DNA of 23,543 nt from Nitrospirota bacterium. Its GTDB lineage: Bacteria; Nitrospirota; Thermodesulfovibrionia; UBA6902; BMS3Bbin08. The notes under the pieces are model-generated. The model did not search any database. It saw only the letters and a program-made list of their open reading frames with translations, and was not told where the DNA came from. The stretch is taken from NCBI GenBank assembly GCA_030637135.1, contig DAOVVO010000006.1:1-23543 (forward strand), read 5' to 3'. A program made the translations under genes and the position numbers. Shown here piece after piece: positions 7,944-16,063 of this stretch (position 1 is its first letter; the number at the start of each line of letters is the position of its first letter).

Positions 7944-9388
7944 TGGCAATAGAACTTAAACTTGAATTGAGACTGAGCCAAAAGCTCATACTTACCCCTC
8001 AGTTGCAGCAGTCAATCAAACTGTTGCAACTTCCACAGCTTGAGCTCTCAATTAAATTAAACCAAGAGCTTATGGAAAATCCTTTCCTTGAAGATGTAGT
8101 AGAAAAAGAATCTGTTGAAAAAAATGAAGGTCAAGATACACCAAAAGGAGAGGAATCTGCCCGGGAACTGCCTGATGATTTTGAAGCACCGCTTGAAAAA
8201 ATGTTTGGATTTACCGCAGATGACTATTTTGAGGATCGGGGAAGCGATGGAAGAGACCTTGGTTATTTTACAAATGGTACGGAAACTGTCACTCCTTTCG
8301 AACGTAATACAAAAAAAATGAATTTATATGAATATTTACTCTGGCAGCTTCGTCTATCACGTACATCGGAATCATTAAGGAAAACCGCAGAAATAATTAT
8401 AGGGAATTTAAACGAATACGGATACTTACAAGCATCCCCTGAAGAAATAGCTACCATTGCACAGACCGATACACAGGGCGTTGAAGAGGCACTGTCATTT
8501 ATTCAGAATTTCGATCCTCCAGGAGTCGGAGCAAAAAACTTACAGGAATGCTTACTGTTACAAACAAAACCTCTCAATCTTGAAAATACACTGGTAGAAA
8601 AAATTCTTACCGATGGTTTCAAGGAACTGGAGAAAAAACAATATAAAAAACTTGCCATTAAATTTAAAGTGCCTGTTGATGAAATCCTAACAGCTGTCAA
8701 GATCATTGAGGGTCTTGAACCAAGACCAGGCAGAAATTATTCAAGCGATGAGGTCATCTATATAATTCCTGATGTTTATATTGTTGAAGATTCGGAAGGC
8801 AAGTTTATTATTGTACTGAATGATGACGGCATTCCAAGACTCAAACTCTCAAATTATTATCGAAAGCTCCTTGCAAAAAAGAATAGTCTGAATCAGGAAG
8901 AAAAACAATTTCTTGAAGAAAAGCTCCGTTCTGCAGTATGGTTGCTTAAAAGCCTTGACCAGAGAAACAAGACAATATACCGGGTAACTGAAAGTATCCT
9001 TAAATTTCAAGAAGGATTTTTCAGGAAAGGTATAAAAGAACTTAAACCTTTAAATCTCAAGGATATAGCGACTGACCTGGGAATGCATGAAAGCACAATA
9101 AGCCGGGTAACATCCAGCAAATATATGCAGTGCCCAGAGGGTCTGCTTGATTTTAAATTCTTCTTTAGCAATGCTTTCCACAGTACAGATGGTGATGTCT
9201 CATCATCATTAATTAAAAACACAATCAAGCAATTAATATCTAACGAAGACCCTCAACATCCACTCAGTGATAAAGATTTAGTCGAAAAACTTTCAGATTT
9301 AAAAGTAAAAATTGCTCGGAGAACAATAGCAAAATATCGAGAAGAACTTAAAATATCTTCTCACAGCAAACGTAGAAAATGGACGTAG
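7943..9388 (+). CDS. rpoN: RNA polymerase sigma-54 factor
   Basis: Directs RNA polymerase to -24/-12 promoters, which open only with an AAA+ activator. Seen in 481 residues: region I is Gln/Leu rich (LILTPQLQQSIKLLQLPQL, about 14-32) and contacts activator and core. An acidic region II (about 55-110) follows, then the core-binding domain. A helix-turn-helix (NLKDIATDLGMHESTISRVT, about 370-390) comes next, and finally the RpoN box ARRTIAKYRE (458-467), which reads the -24 element. All parts appear intact. It sits after lptB with a one-base overlap and upstream of hpf and rapZ, a widely seen neighbourhood. An NtrC-family activator (21783) and a matching promoter (23264) occur in the same window. 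Confidence 0.97.
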   Translation: MAIELKLELRLSQKLILTPQLQQSIKLLQLPQLELSIKLNQELMENPFLEDVVEKESVEKNEGQDTPKGEESARELPDDFEAPLEKMFGFTADDYFEDRGSDGRDLGYFTNGTETVTPFERNTKKMNLYEYLLWQLRLSRTSESLRKTAEIIIGNLNEYGYLQASPEEIATIAQTDTQGVEEALSFIQNFDPPGVGAKNLQECLLLQTKPLNLENTLVEKILTDGFKELEKKQYKKLAIKFKVPVDEILTAVKIIEGLEPRPGRNYSSDEVIYIIPDVYIVEDSEGKFIIVLNDDGIPRLKLSNYYRKLLAKKNSLNQEEKQFLEEKLRSAVWLLKSLDQRNKTIYRVTESILKFQEGFFRKGIKELKPLNLKDIATDLGMHESTISRVTSSKYMQCPEGLLDFKFFFSNAFHSTDGDVSSSLIKNTIKQLISNEDPQHPLSDKDLVEKLSDLKVKIARRTIAKYREELKISSHSKRRKWT

Positions 9389-9559
9389 GGTACAAAGTAA
9401 CACGTTATACGTTTTTTGTTTAAGATAACGTAGCTATGGAAAATCCATGAGGAGCCTGACATCCGTTTTTGCGAATAATTAATAACTCATAACGAACAAC
9501 ATTTTAAGATTACTGTCTTTAGATGTAAAATTCTGTAAATACTAATTAAGGAGGTTATA

Positions 9560-10075
9560 ATGAATATAATTATTACGGGAAGACACCTGGAATTGACACA
9601 TAACCTGAAAGATTACGCAGAAGAAAAGATATCAAAATTTAAAAAATATCTTAACAATATTTCAGAGGCTACAATAACGCTCAGTGTCGAAAAATACAGA
9701 CACAAAGCGGAAATTCTTTTAAAGGCAAACGGCGTGATGATACAGGCTGAAAGTATTACAGGAGAGATGTATTCATCTATAGATGAGGTAGTAGAAAAAC
9801 TTGAACGTCAGGTAAAAAAATATAAAGAAAAGTTGGGATCTCGCAGAAAAGGGGAAGAAAAAACAACCATGATACGTACATCCGAAGATCGTTCCCCTTC
9901 AATTATAAAAAAGAAATCCTTTGATATTAAACCCATGAGTCCGGAAGAGGCAGTGATGCAGATGGAGCTGCTCGATAAAAATTTCTTTGTGTTTACAAAT
10001 GCATCTTCCGGAGCAGTCAATGTGTTATATAGAAGAAAAGATGGACACTTCGGGCTTATAGAACCAACACGATAA
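9560..10075 (+). CDS. hpf: Ribosome hibernation promoting factor, long form
   Basis: Binds the small ribosomal subunit in slow growth and, in the long form, pairs 70S ribosomes into inactive 100S dimers. Seen: the N-terminal ribosome-binding domain (about 1-100) begins MNIIITGRHLELTHNLKDYAE and ends KLERQVKKYKEKL. A charged linker follows (about 100-118), then the C-terminal dimerisation domain with KSFDIKPMSPEEAVMQMELL, FFVFTNASSGAVNVLYRRKDG and FGLIEP. At 171 residues it is the long form, unlike the short enterobacterial protein in this locus. A strong AAGGAGG (9548-9554) lies 5 bp before the ATG. The 170-bp gap after rpoN holds an ACGTTAT/ATAACGT inverted repeat (9402-9431), so hpf may have its own promoter, though none is obvious. 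Confidence 0.95.
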   Translation: MNIIITGRHLELTHNLKDYAEEKISKFKKYLNNISEATITLSVEKYRHKAEILLKANGVMIQAESITGEMYSSIDEVVEKLERQVKKYKEKLGSRRKGEEKTTMIRTSEDRSPSIIKKKSFDIKPMSPEEAVMQMELLDKNFFVFTNASSGAVNVLYRRKDGHFGLIEPTR

Positions 10076-10077
10076 AG

Positions 10078-10935
10078 ATGCAGAAAAAGAAACAGCCCTT
10101 CACTATTATATTGACGGGGTTTTCAGGATCAGGCAAAACGGTAGCGCTGAACGCCTTTGAAGACAGTAATTACTTTTGTGTAGATAATCTTCCCACCTCT
10201 CTCATAAAAACCTTTGTTCACCTGTGCCACAAAACTCCTGACATATCAAAAATTGCAATCGGTGTTGATATAAGAGAAAGGAAATTTTCTGCTAACCTTG
10301 CTGAAACTATTTCTTCTTTAAGAAAAACCCGCGATATAGAGATAATTTTTCTCCAGGCACAAGAGGAAGTACTCCTGAGGCGTTTCAAGGAAACAAGAAG
10401 GCCCCATCCTCTTGGATACAAAGACCTCAAAAAAGCAATTCACAAGGAAATCAAAATGTTGTCAACAATAAGAGATGCAGCAGATAAAATTATAGATACA
10501 TCATCCCTCACGCCTCATCAACTAAGGAAAACTATTATGCATCTTTATCATGAAGGAAAAGAGGACACCATGTCCGTTTCTCTCATTTCCTTCGGGTATA
10601 AATACGGGATACCACCTGAAGCAGACCTTTTATTTGACGTAAGATTTCTCCCAAATCCAAACTTTATCAAAGCATTAAAGCACTTTAATGGAACAAATGC
10701 CAAGATAAAAAACTTTCTTATGAAGAAAAAAGAAACGAAAGATTTTCTCGTACGGGTCTCTTCTTTGCTCCAATTTCTTATCCCACGATACAGGACAGAA
10801 GGACGGAATTATCTGACAATTGGCGTGGGATGTACGGGTGGAAAACACAGATCACCCACAATAGTTGAAGAACTCAAAAAAACCTTTAAAAAGCAGAAAA
10901 CAGATGTGTCTGTAACACACAGAGATATGCACTGA
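10078..10935 (+). CDS. rapZ: RNase adapter / P-loop nucleotide-binding protein RapZ (YvcJ family)
   Basis: In Escherichia coli RapZ senses glucosamine-6-phosphate and delivers the small RNA GlmZ to RNase E, setting GlmS levels; in other bacteria the role is less clear. Seen in 285 residues: Walker A GFSGSGKT (14-21), YFCVDNLP, DIRER with the GVDIR motif, FLQAQEEVLLRRFKETRRPHPL, and the C-terminal domain with ISFGYKYGIPPEADLLFDVRFLPNP and IGVGCTGGKHRS, which binds the sugar phosphate in the E. coli protein. It ends VTHRDMH, without the short basic Lys/Arg tail that helps RNA binding in E. coli. Two bases separate it from hpf, so the two are co-translated. No hprK or phosphotransferase genes follow. 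Confidence 0.93.
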   Translation: MQKKKQPFTIILTGFSGSGKTVALNAFEDSNYFCVDNLPTSLIKTFVHLCHKTPDISKIAIGVDIRERKFSANLAETISSLRKTRDIEIIFLQAQEEVLLRRFKETRRPHPLGYKDLKKAIHKEIKMLSTIRDAADKIIDTSSLTPHQLRKTIMHLYHEGKEDTMSVSLISFGYKYGIPPEADLLFDVRFLPNPNFIKALKHFNGTNAKIKNFLMKKKETKDFLVRVSSLLQFLIPRYRTEGRNYLTIGVGCTGGKHRSPTIVEELKKTFKKQKTDVSVTHRDMH

Positions 10936-10944
10936 TGTGCATGT
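10925..10944 (+). terminator. Weak candidate terminator hairpin at the end of rapZ
   Basis: ATGCAC-TGAT-GTGCAT (10927-10942), extendable by two pairs, forms a compact hairpin over the rapZ stop codon in a 64-bp convergent gap with the M16 peptidase. The following T-run is poor (ATTTTG), so termination activity is doubtful. Confidence 0.25.
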
Positions 10945-10999
10945 AGATTTTGAACATGTTGGACAGATTACATTAATTAACCATATAAAACTTTGTATT

Positions 11000-12241
11000 C
11001 TATATAATATGTGTTGCTAACTTTTTCACAGGACCGTAAACTGTCAATGCAAGAGGGCTATTTTTCACCAGCCGTTGGGAAAGTTCTTTAAGGTTTTCGA
11101 GAGTAACAGCCTCTACAGCTTTGATTATGTCCTGAGGAGAAAAGTATCTGCCATAATATATTTCCTGTTTCGCTATATTAATCATTTTGCTATTTGTAGA
11201 TTCAAGTGCAAGCATAAGATTTCCTTTTAGTTGACTTTTTGCCTTTTCAAGATCGTTCATATTCAGTGAACAAGAAAGTCCTCTCATCTGCTGAACAATG
11301 ATATCAATTACCTCGTTAACCTGTTTTCTGTCCGTACCTGCATAAACAGCCCATACACCGGTATCAAAACAAGAAATATTAAATGAATATATTGAGTAGG
11401 CAAGTCCCCTTTTTTCCCTTATCTCTTGAAAAAGTCTCGAACTGATCCCGGCACCGAGTATCGCATTGAGCAAATACATTGCATAACGATCTTCACTCAC
11501 TTGAGCAATACCCTTGAGACCGAGGCATAAATGAACCTCTGATAGTTTTTTAGGAACAATGTTGATTTGACCATTAAACTCGGGGCAATACTCTTCCTTT
11601 GGCAGTGAATCTCTACTAATAGCGCCTATGGTGAGATTAAGATTTTTCATCAAAGACTCTTCTCTAAAGTTCCCGCTGCAGGCTATGACTATATTCTGTT
11701 TCCCATAATATCTTTGGACATGATTGAGAAGGTCATCTCTTGTAAATTTCTTAATGGCCTCTTCCCGCCCGAGTACAGACTGCCCCAACCCGCTTTCTCC
11801 CCAAATGCTTTTATTAAACAAATCATGCATATAATCCTCGGGTGTATCTTCAACCATTTTTATCTCTTCAAATATTACTCCTTTTTCTTTTCCAATTTCT
11901 TCCTCAGGAAAAGTAGAGTGAAGAAAAATATCCGTGATAAGTTCAACTGCTTTTTCTATATGTTCATCAAGGACTTTTATATAAAAGGTCGTGGTCTCAC
12001 GCGATGTAAAAGCATTCAGTTCCCCGCCAAGTGAATCTATCTCCACGGCAATATCCTTTGATGTCCTTTTCCCTGTCCCTTTAAAAAACATATGCTCAAG
12101 AAAATGGGAAATACCGTTTTCCTGAATGGATTCGTTTCTTGAGCCAATTTTTATCCAGATACCAAAAGTCACAGAGAGGGCTTCTCTTACATTCTCAAGA
12201 ACTACGGGTATGCCATTATCAAGAATTATTTTTTTATACAT
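11000..12241 (-). CDS. M16 family zinc peptidase (processing-peptidase-like)
   Basis: Zinc metalloprotease of the insulinase/mitochondrial processing peptidase family; the bacterial substrate is unknown. Seen in 413 residues: the inverted zinc motif HFLEH (46-50), with Glu49 as base, and the third ligand about 76 residues on in FEEIKMVEDTPEDYMHDLF (near Glu126). Further family blocks are GELNAFTSRETTTFYIKVL, AILGAGISSRLFQEIREKRGLAYSIYSF and DLEKAKSQLKGNLMLALEST. The RGLAYS block lies in the C-terminal half that closes over substrate. All catalytic residues are present, so it is the active-subunit type. There is no signal peptide. It lies 205 bp downstream of pnp on the same strand, the rpsO-pnp-M16 order common in bacteria. 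Confidence 0.92.
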   Translation of the reverse strand: MYKKIILDNGIPVVLENVREALSVTFGIWIKIGSRNESIQENGISHFLEHMFFKGTGKRTSKDIAVEIDSLGGELNAFTSRETTTFYIKVLDEHIEKAVELITDIFLHSTFPEEEIGKEKGVIFEEIKMVEDTPEDYMHDLFNKSIWGESGLGQSVLGREEAIKKFTRDDLLNHVQRYYGKQNIVIACSGNFREESLMKNLNLTIGAISRDSLPKEEYCPEFNGQINIVPKKLSEVHLCLGLKGIAQVSEDRYAMYLLNAILGAGISSRLFQEIREKRGLAYSIYSFNISCFDTGVWAVYAGTDRKQVNEVIDIIVQQMRGLSCSLNMNDLEKAKSQLKGNLMLALESTNSKMINIAKQEIYYGRYFSPQDIIKAVEAVTLENLKELSQRLVKNSPLALTVYGPVKKLATHII

Positions 12242-12446
12242 GCCGTCAAAAATGTTATGAAATCAGATGCCAAATGAAACCTGCTGCAGTGAAATTACAA
12301 TGACCACGTTTAAAATTTTAAATAGTACATTATGAGAATTAAAAATATTTTTTGGAATTTTTTCTGCCTCAGCTGATTTGCTGACGTGCTATGTGGTTAA
12401 ATTCTATAGGGATAATTCCCTTCAATGGAAGTTATAAACAGGTTGT

Positions 12447-14540
12447 TTAATGCTTCGTAGTTGTTTTTTCTCTCTCTGCTTCTTTTTTGCTCAGACGTAC
12501 TCTGCCCATCTTATCAATCTCAATAACCTTTACAAGAATTTCTTCTCCTTCTTTAAGTACGTCTGACACCTTCGCTATCCTCCTGTCCGCAATCTGAGAA
12601 ATATGAAGGAGCCCTTCGGTACCGGGCAGTATTTCCACAAATGCACCAAAATCAACTATCCTCTTTATCTTTCCCATATAAAGTTTTCCGAGTTCAGGCT
12701 CTGCAACAATTCCATTTATGATATCCATAGCTTTTTGAGCCGACGCCTCATCAATAGATGCAATGTTGACATTCCCTTCATCATCAATATTTATTTTCAC
12801 GCCAGTTTGTTCTATTATTCCTCTTATGACTTTGCCTCCGGTCCCGATAACATCCCGTATCTTGTCAGGCTTTACTTTCATAACAAAAATTCGCGGGGCA
12901 TATTTTGCAAGTTTTTCTCGCGGTCCTGCAATGACTTCGGACATTTTGTGAAGGATATATAACCTTCCGAGTCGTGCTTTTTCTAAAGCCTCCTCCATTA
13001 TTTCCCTGCTTACACCCTTAATCTTAACATCCATCTGAAAGGCTGTAATACCATCCTCTGTCCCTGTAACCTTGAAATCCATATCGCCAAGATGGTCTTC
13101 AAGCCCAAGTATATCAGTGAGTATAACAATCTTTTCGTCCTCTTTTATGAGACCCATTGCAATACCGGCTACCGGAGCTTTTATGGGTGCGCCTGCATCC
13201 ATAAGGGCAAGCGCCCCCCCGCAGACTGTTGCCATAGACGACGAGCCATTTGACTCGAGTATGTCGGCAACTATTCTTATCGTGTATGGAAACTCAGACT
13301 TTTGAGGGATAACCGCCTTTAATGCCCTTTCAGCAAGAACACCATGACCGATTTCTCGACGGCCTGGCGACCTCAGCGGCTTTACTTCTCCCACACTAAA
13401 AGGCGGAAAGTTATAGTGAAGCATAAAAGTCTTTTTTGATTCTCCTTCAAGTGAATCTATCCGCTGTTCATCTTCAGATGTACCCAGGGTAACAACCGCA
13501 AGGCATTGAGTCTCACCTCTTACAAACAAGGCAGAACCATGTGCCCTTGGAAGGATTCCAATCTCGCAGTTTATAGTTCTGATGTCATCAGATGTACGGC
13601 CATCTGTCCTCACATTTTTTTCCAGAATCATGTCCCGGACAAGTTTTTTCTCAATATCATTGAATATAACTGCAATCTCTCTTGAAACATCATTTTCACC
13701 AACATTAATCGTGTCAATAACTTCTCCAAGGATAGTATCAAGGACTTCCTGTCTTCTCAATTTATCAGGAATCGTAATAGCATCTTTTATTCTCTCCAGT
13801 GAAAGAGCGGAAACCGAACTTTCTATCTCTTCACTTATTACGGGCGGGACAATTTGTCTTTTATTTTTCCCTGCCAATTGTATAAACTGTCTCTGAATAT
13901 CAACAATACGTTTTATTTCTCCATGAGCAATATCTATGGCCTCGAGAAGTGTTGACTCTTTGATTTCGAGCCCTCCTCCCTCTACCATGAGCACTGCTTC
14001 CTCAGTGCCTGCTATTACAAGATCAAAGTCACACGCTTCGCTTTCTTCAAAATCCGGATTTACCACAAGCGAGTCTTTTATTATCCCTACTCTCACAGCT
14101 CCAACAGGACCTTCAAACGGAATATCAGATATACAAAGGGCAGCAGACATCCCGATAATACCCAGAACATCCGCTATATTTTCATCACCATAGGAAAGAA
14201 CTGACACTATTCCTTGAGTCTCACAATAAAATCCTTCGGGGAATAACGGTCTTATTGGTCTGTCAATCAACCGGGAGGTGAGTGTTTCTTTTTCACTAGG
14301 TCGTCCTTCTCGCTTAAAAAAACCTCCGGGGATTTTCCCGGCTGCATAACTTTTTTCCTGGTAGGATATTATAAGCGGGAAAAAATCTATTGTTTCTTTT
14401 TCTTTTTTATCTGCAACAGCTGTGGCCAAAACAACCGTATCACCATATGTAACAACTGCTGAGCCATCAGCCTGTTTTGCAAGAAGTCCGCTTTCAATGG
14501 TAAGGGTTTTTCCCTTGAACTCAAGTTCAACTTTATTCAT
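12447..14540 (-). CDS. pnp: Polyribonucleotide nucleotidyltransferase (PNPase)
   Basis: 3'-to-5' phosphorolytic exoribonuclease for mRNA decay and small-RNA turnover; trimeric. Seen in 697 residues: the first RNase PH domain (about 10-140) contains PLIISYQEKSYAAGKIPGGF, KREGRPSEKETLTSRLIDRP and RPLFPEGF. An all-helical linker follows. The second, catalytic RNase PH domain (about 310-530) has VRTDGRTSDDIRTINCEIG, LPRAHGSALFVRGETQCL and SGRRE-like SPGRREIGHG. The KH domain has VIGTGGKVIRGIIEQTG (about 560-576) and the S1 domain has GKIKRIVDFGAFVEILPG, GLLHISQI (about 620-690). The domain set and length are normal. It starts 8 bp after rpsO, the classic rpsO-pnp pair, and is probably read from the rpsO promoter. 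Confidence 0.98.
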   Translation of the reverse strand: MNKVELEFKGKTLTIESGLLAKQADGSAVVTYGDTVVLATAVADKKEKETIDFFPLIISYQEKSYAAGKIPGGFFKREGRPSEKETLTSRLIDRPIRPLFPEGFYCETQGIVSVLSYGDENIADVLGIIGMSAALCISDIPFEGPVGAVRVGIIKDSLVVNPDFEESEACDFDLVIAGTEEAVLMVEGGGLEIKESTLLEAIDIAHGEIKRIVDIQRQFIQLAGKNKRQIVPPVISEEIESSVSALSLERIKDAITIPDKLRRQEVLDTILGEVIDTINVGENDVSREIAVIFNDIEKKLVRDMILEKNVRTDGRTSDDIRTINCEIGILPRAHGSALFVRGETQCLAVVTLGTSEDEQRIDSLEGESKKTFMLHYNFPPFSVGEVKPLRSPGRREIGHGVLAERALKAVIPQKSEFPYTIRIVADILESNGSSSMATVCGGALALMDAGAPIKAPVAGIAMGLIKEDEKIVILTDILGLEDHLGDMDFKVTGTEDGITAFQMDVKIKGVSREIMEEALEKARLGRLYILHKMSEVIAGPREKLAKYAPRIFVMKVKPDKIRDVIGTGGKVIRGIIEQTGVKINIDDEGNVNIASIDEASAQKAMDIINGIVAEPELGKLYMGKIKRIVDFGAFVEILPGTEGLLHISQIADRRIAKVSDVLKEGEEILVKVIEIDKMGRVRLSKKEAEREKTTTKH

Positions 14541-14548
14541 CTATAGAA

Positions 14549-14818
14549 CTATTTTCTCAACCCGCTTTGCTCGATAAGCTTAACATATCTCGTCTTATCG
14601 CGTCTTTTGAGGTAATCCAGCAGACTCCGCCTCTGACCTACGAGCTTTAATAAACCTCTCCGTGAGTGGTGGTCTTTTTTATGCGTTTGAAAATGTATGG
14701 TAAGTGATTTTAAACGTTCATTGAGGATAGCTACCTGCACTTCAGGAGAACCTGTGTCGTTACCATGCAATTGGAATTGTTTGATTAAGCTTTGTTTGTC
14801 ATTTTTTTCTAACGTCAT
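14549..14818 (-). CDS. rpsO: 30S ribosomal protein S15
   Basis: Primary 16S rRNA-binding protein of the platform, also forming bridge B4 with the large subunit. Seen in 89 residues, the exact family length: TGSPEVQVAILNERLKSLT, HFQTHKKDHHSRRGLLKLVG and QRRSLLDYLKRRDKTRYVKL, with the HKKDHHSRRGL loop that contacts 16S rRNA. GAGAGG lies 8 bp upstream of the ATG. It heads the rpsO-pnp unit. S15 represses its own mRNA in many bacteria, and the hairpins in its leader are a candidate site. Confidence 0.98.
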   Translation of the reverse strand: MTLEKNDKQSLIKQFQLHGNDTGSPEVQVAILNERLKSLTIHFQTHKKDHHSRRGLLKLVGQRRSLLDYLKRRDKTRYVKLIEQSGLRK

Positions 14819-14887
14819 AGTATCAACCTCTCTTAAGAATATTCTAAAAGTATAAAAATAACAATAATAAAAACTCCGGGCAAACAG

Positions 14888-14967
14888 CGTTAAGGATTTT
14901 ACAATCCCTAACGGTATGAATTTTCTCTAACGGGGCAAACCCTCATAGAGAACAGCGTTGGTTAACG
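14888..14967 (-). promoter_or_regulatory. Structured rpsO leader: three hairpins, candidate S15 autoregulatory RNA
   Basis: Read on the minus strand between the start-side promoter and rpsO. A small CGTT-AACC-AACG hairpin (14956-14967) comes first. Next is a stem TTCTCTA/TAGAGAA (14923-14952) with an inner GGG-TTTG-CCC helix across a 3x3 internal loop. Last is an 11-bp stem (14888-14913) CGTTAGGGATT/AATCCTTAACG, closed by a GUAA loop. In the last stem the only non-Watson-Crick pair is a G-U wobble that exists only in the rpsO-sense RNA, supporting function on that strand. S15 leaders of different phyla differ in structure, so identity as an S15 site is inference. It could also be the terminator region of the preceding gene, but there is no adjoining U-run on the third stem. 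Confidence 0.5.
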
Positions 14968-14979
14968 GGCACATTTAAT

Positions 14980-15008
14980 ATTATATTCCTCGTCCTCTTT
15001 ACGTTTAA
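14980..15008 (-). promoter_or_regulatory. Candidate promoter for rpsO-pnp
   Basis: A perfect TATAAT (14980-14985, minus strand) with a poor -35 TTAAAC (15003-15008) at 17 bp. Transcription would start near 14973, just before the three leader hairpins. Confidence 0.4.
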
Positions 15009-15021
15009 CTCTTCTTACTCA

Positions 15022-15897
15022 CTATTGTTTTTCCGGGATCTGTCCCTCGGGCACCTTCAGCGCCTGAAGTTGTGCTTCATAGGCATTTGTTTCAATCTTT
15101 GCATTTTTCTTTAAACTATCAATATAAGAGTCAAACAGATCTTTTTGTTTTTCCATCACAAGCCTTTTTGATAAAGTGTTCTTTACCTCATCGAACTCAC
15201 CCTGTCTGCCTTCTTTTGTATCGGTGACCTTTATGATGTGGTAACCAAATCTCGTCGCAACCGGTTTGCTTACCTCGCCAACCTTAAGGCTGAAAGCAAC
15301 TCTCTCAAATTCCGGGACCATTTTGCCGCGTCCAAAGAATCCCAGGTCTCCTCCCTTTTGTGCAGACCCGGTATCTTTTGAGAATTCCTTTGCAAGCGTG
15401 GAAAAAGACTCTCCCTTCTGAACTCTTTCATAAATCTTATTTGCATTTTCTTCTGCTTCCACTAAAATGTGTCGTGCCCTCACTTCACGACCCACTATAA
15501 AATTATCAGGATTCTTGTCATAAAACTCCTTGGCTGCTTGAGGTTGTATTTTAGCCCTTTGTTCGACTTCTTTCTCAAGAGCTATTTTTATAAGTGTCAT
15601 TTTTTTGAATTCTTCTACCTTATCTTTCAATTCATCGTCCCTGTGGAGTCCATTTCTCTTTGCATCCTGATAAATAAGTTCTTTTTTAATGAGTTCATCG
15701 AGAAACTGTTTTTTGCCGTCTTCAGTCTGAAACCTCATTTTCGCCCATGCGGGAATACGGTTCATCTCGTCAATAAAGTCTTCTTCTGTTATTGCTGTGT
15801 CATCAACTTTAGCAAGAATAGGGCTATCGGAATCTCCCTTCAAAGAGCATCCAACTGCAAAAACAGCAATACATATGAGTGCCACCACTTTCTTCAT
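15022..15897 (-). CDS. Peptidyl-prolyl cis-trans isomerase lipoprotein (parvulin, PrsA/SurA-like)
   Basis: Periplasmic or membrane-attached folding catalyst for exported proteins. Seen in 291 residues: a signal with lipobox AVGC and Cys17, so membrane-anchored rather than soluble. A helical SurA-N-type chaperone region follows (about 30-130) with EDFIDEMNRIPAWAKMRF and FLDELIKKELIYQDAKRNGL. A parvulin domain (about 138-235) has VRARHILVEAEENANKIYERV, FSKDTGSAQKGGDLGFFGRG and MVPEFERVAFSLKVGEVSKPV ending FGYHIIKVT. A basic, Gln-rich tail completes it. GAGGAG sits 7 bp before the ATG. It follows mfd by 166 bp on the same strand, a neighbourhood common in Gram-negatives, where this gene helps outer-membrane protein assembly. 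Confidence 0.92.
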   Translation of the reverse strand: MKKVVALICIAVFAVGCSLKGDSDSPILAKVDDTAITEEDFIDEMNRIPAWAKMRFQTEDGKKQFLDELIKKELIYQDAKRNGLHRDDELKDKVEEFKKMTLIKIALEKEVEQRAKIQPQAAKEFYDKNPDNFIVGREVRARHILVEAEENANKIYERVQKGESFSTLAKEFSKDTGSAQKGGDLGFFGRGKMVPEFERVAFSLKVGEVSKPVATRFGYHIIKVTDTKEGRQGEFDEVKNTLSKRLVMEKQKDLFDSYIDSLKKNAKIETNAYEAQLQALKVPEGQIPEKQ

Positions 15898-16063
15898 TAT
15901 AAATCTCCTCTTAATAGTGTTAATTTGTTATTGAATGGACTTCCGGTTTATTTTTATAACATATAACCCGGATTATTTACAACCGCATAAGATTCTATTT
16001 TCAGAAAACAATTTAAACTCAATGGGTTATGGTAAATATGCCACGGTTAGTATAAATCTGTTT

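Noticed and set aside
9402..9431. Terminator between rpoN and hpf
   Set aside because: ACGTTAT/ATAACGT has a 16-base loop and no T-run after it; the short ACGT-TAT-ACGT stem before T6 has only four pairs.
9449..9479. Possible sigma-54 promoter before hpf (TGACAT ... TTTTTGCG)
   Set aside because: The -24 element is GA instead of GG and the spacing to GC is one base too long.
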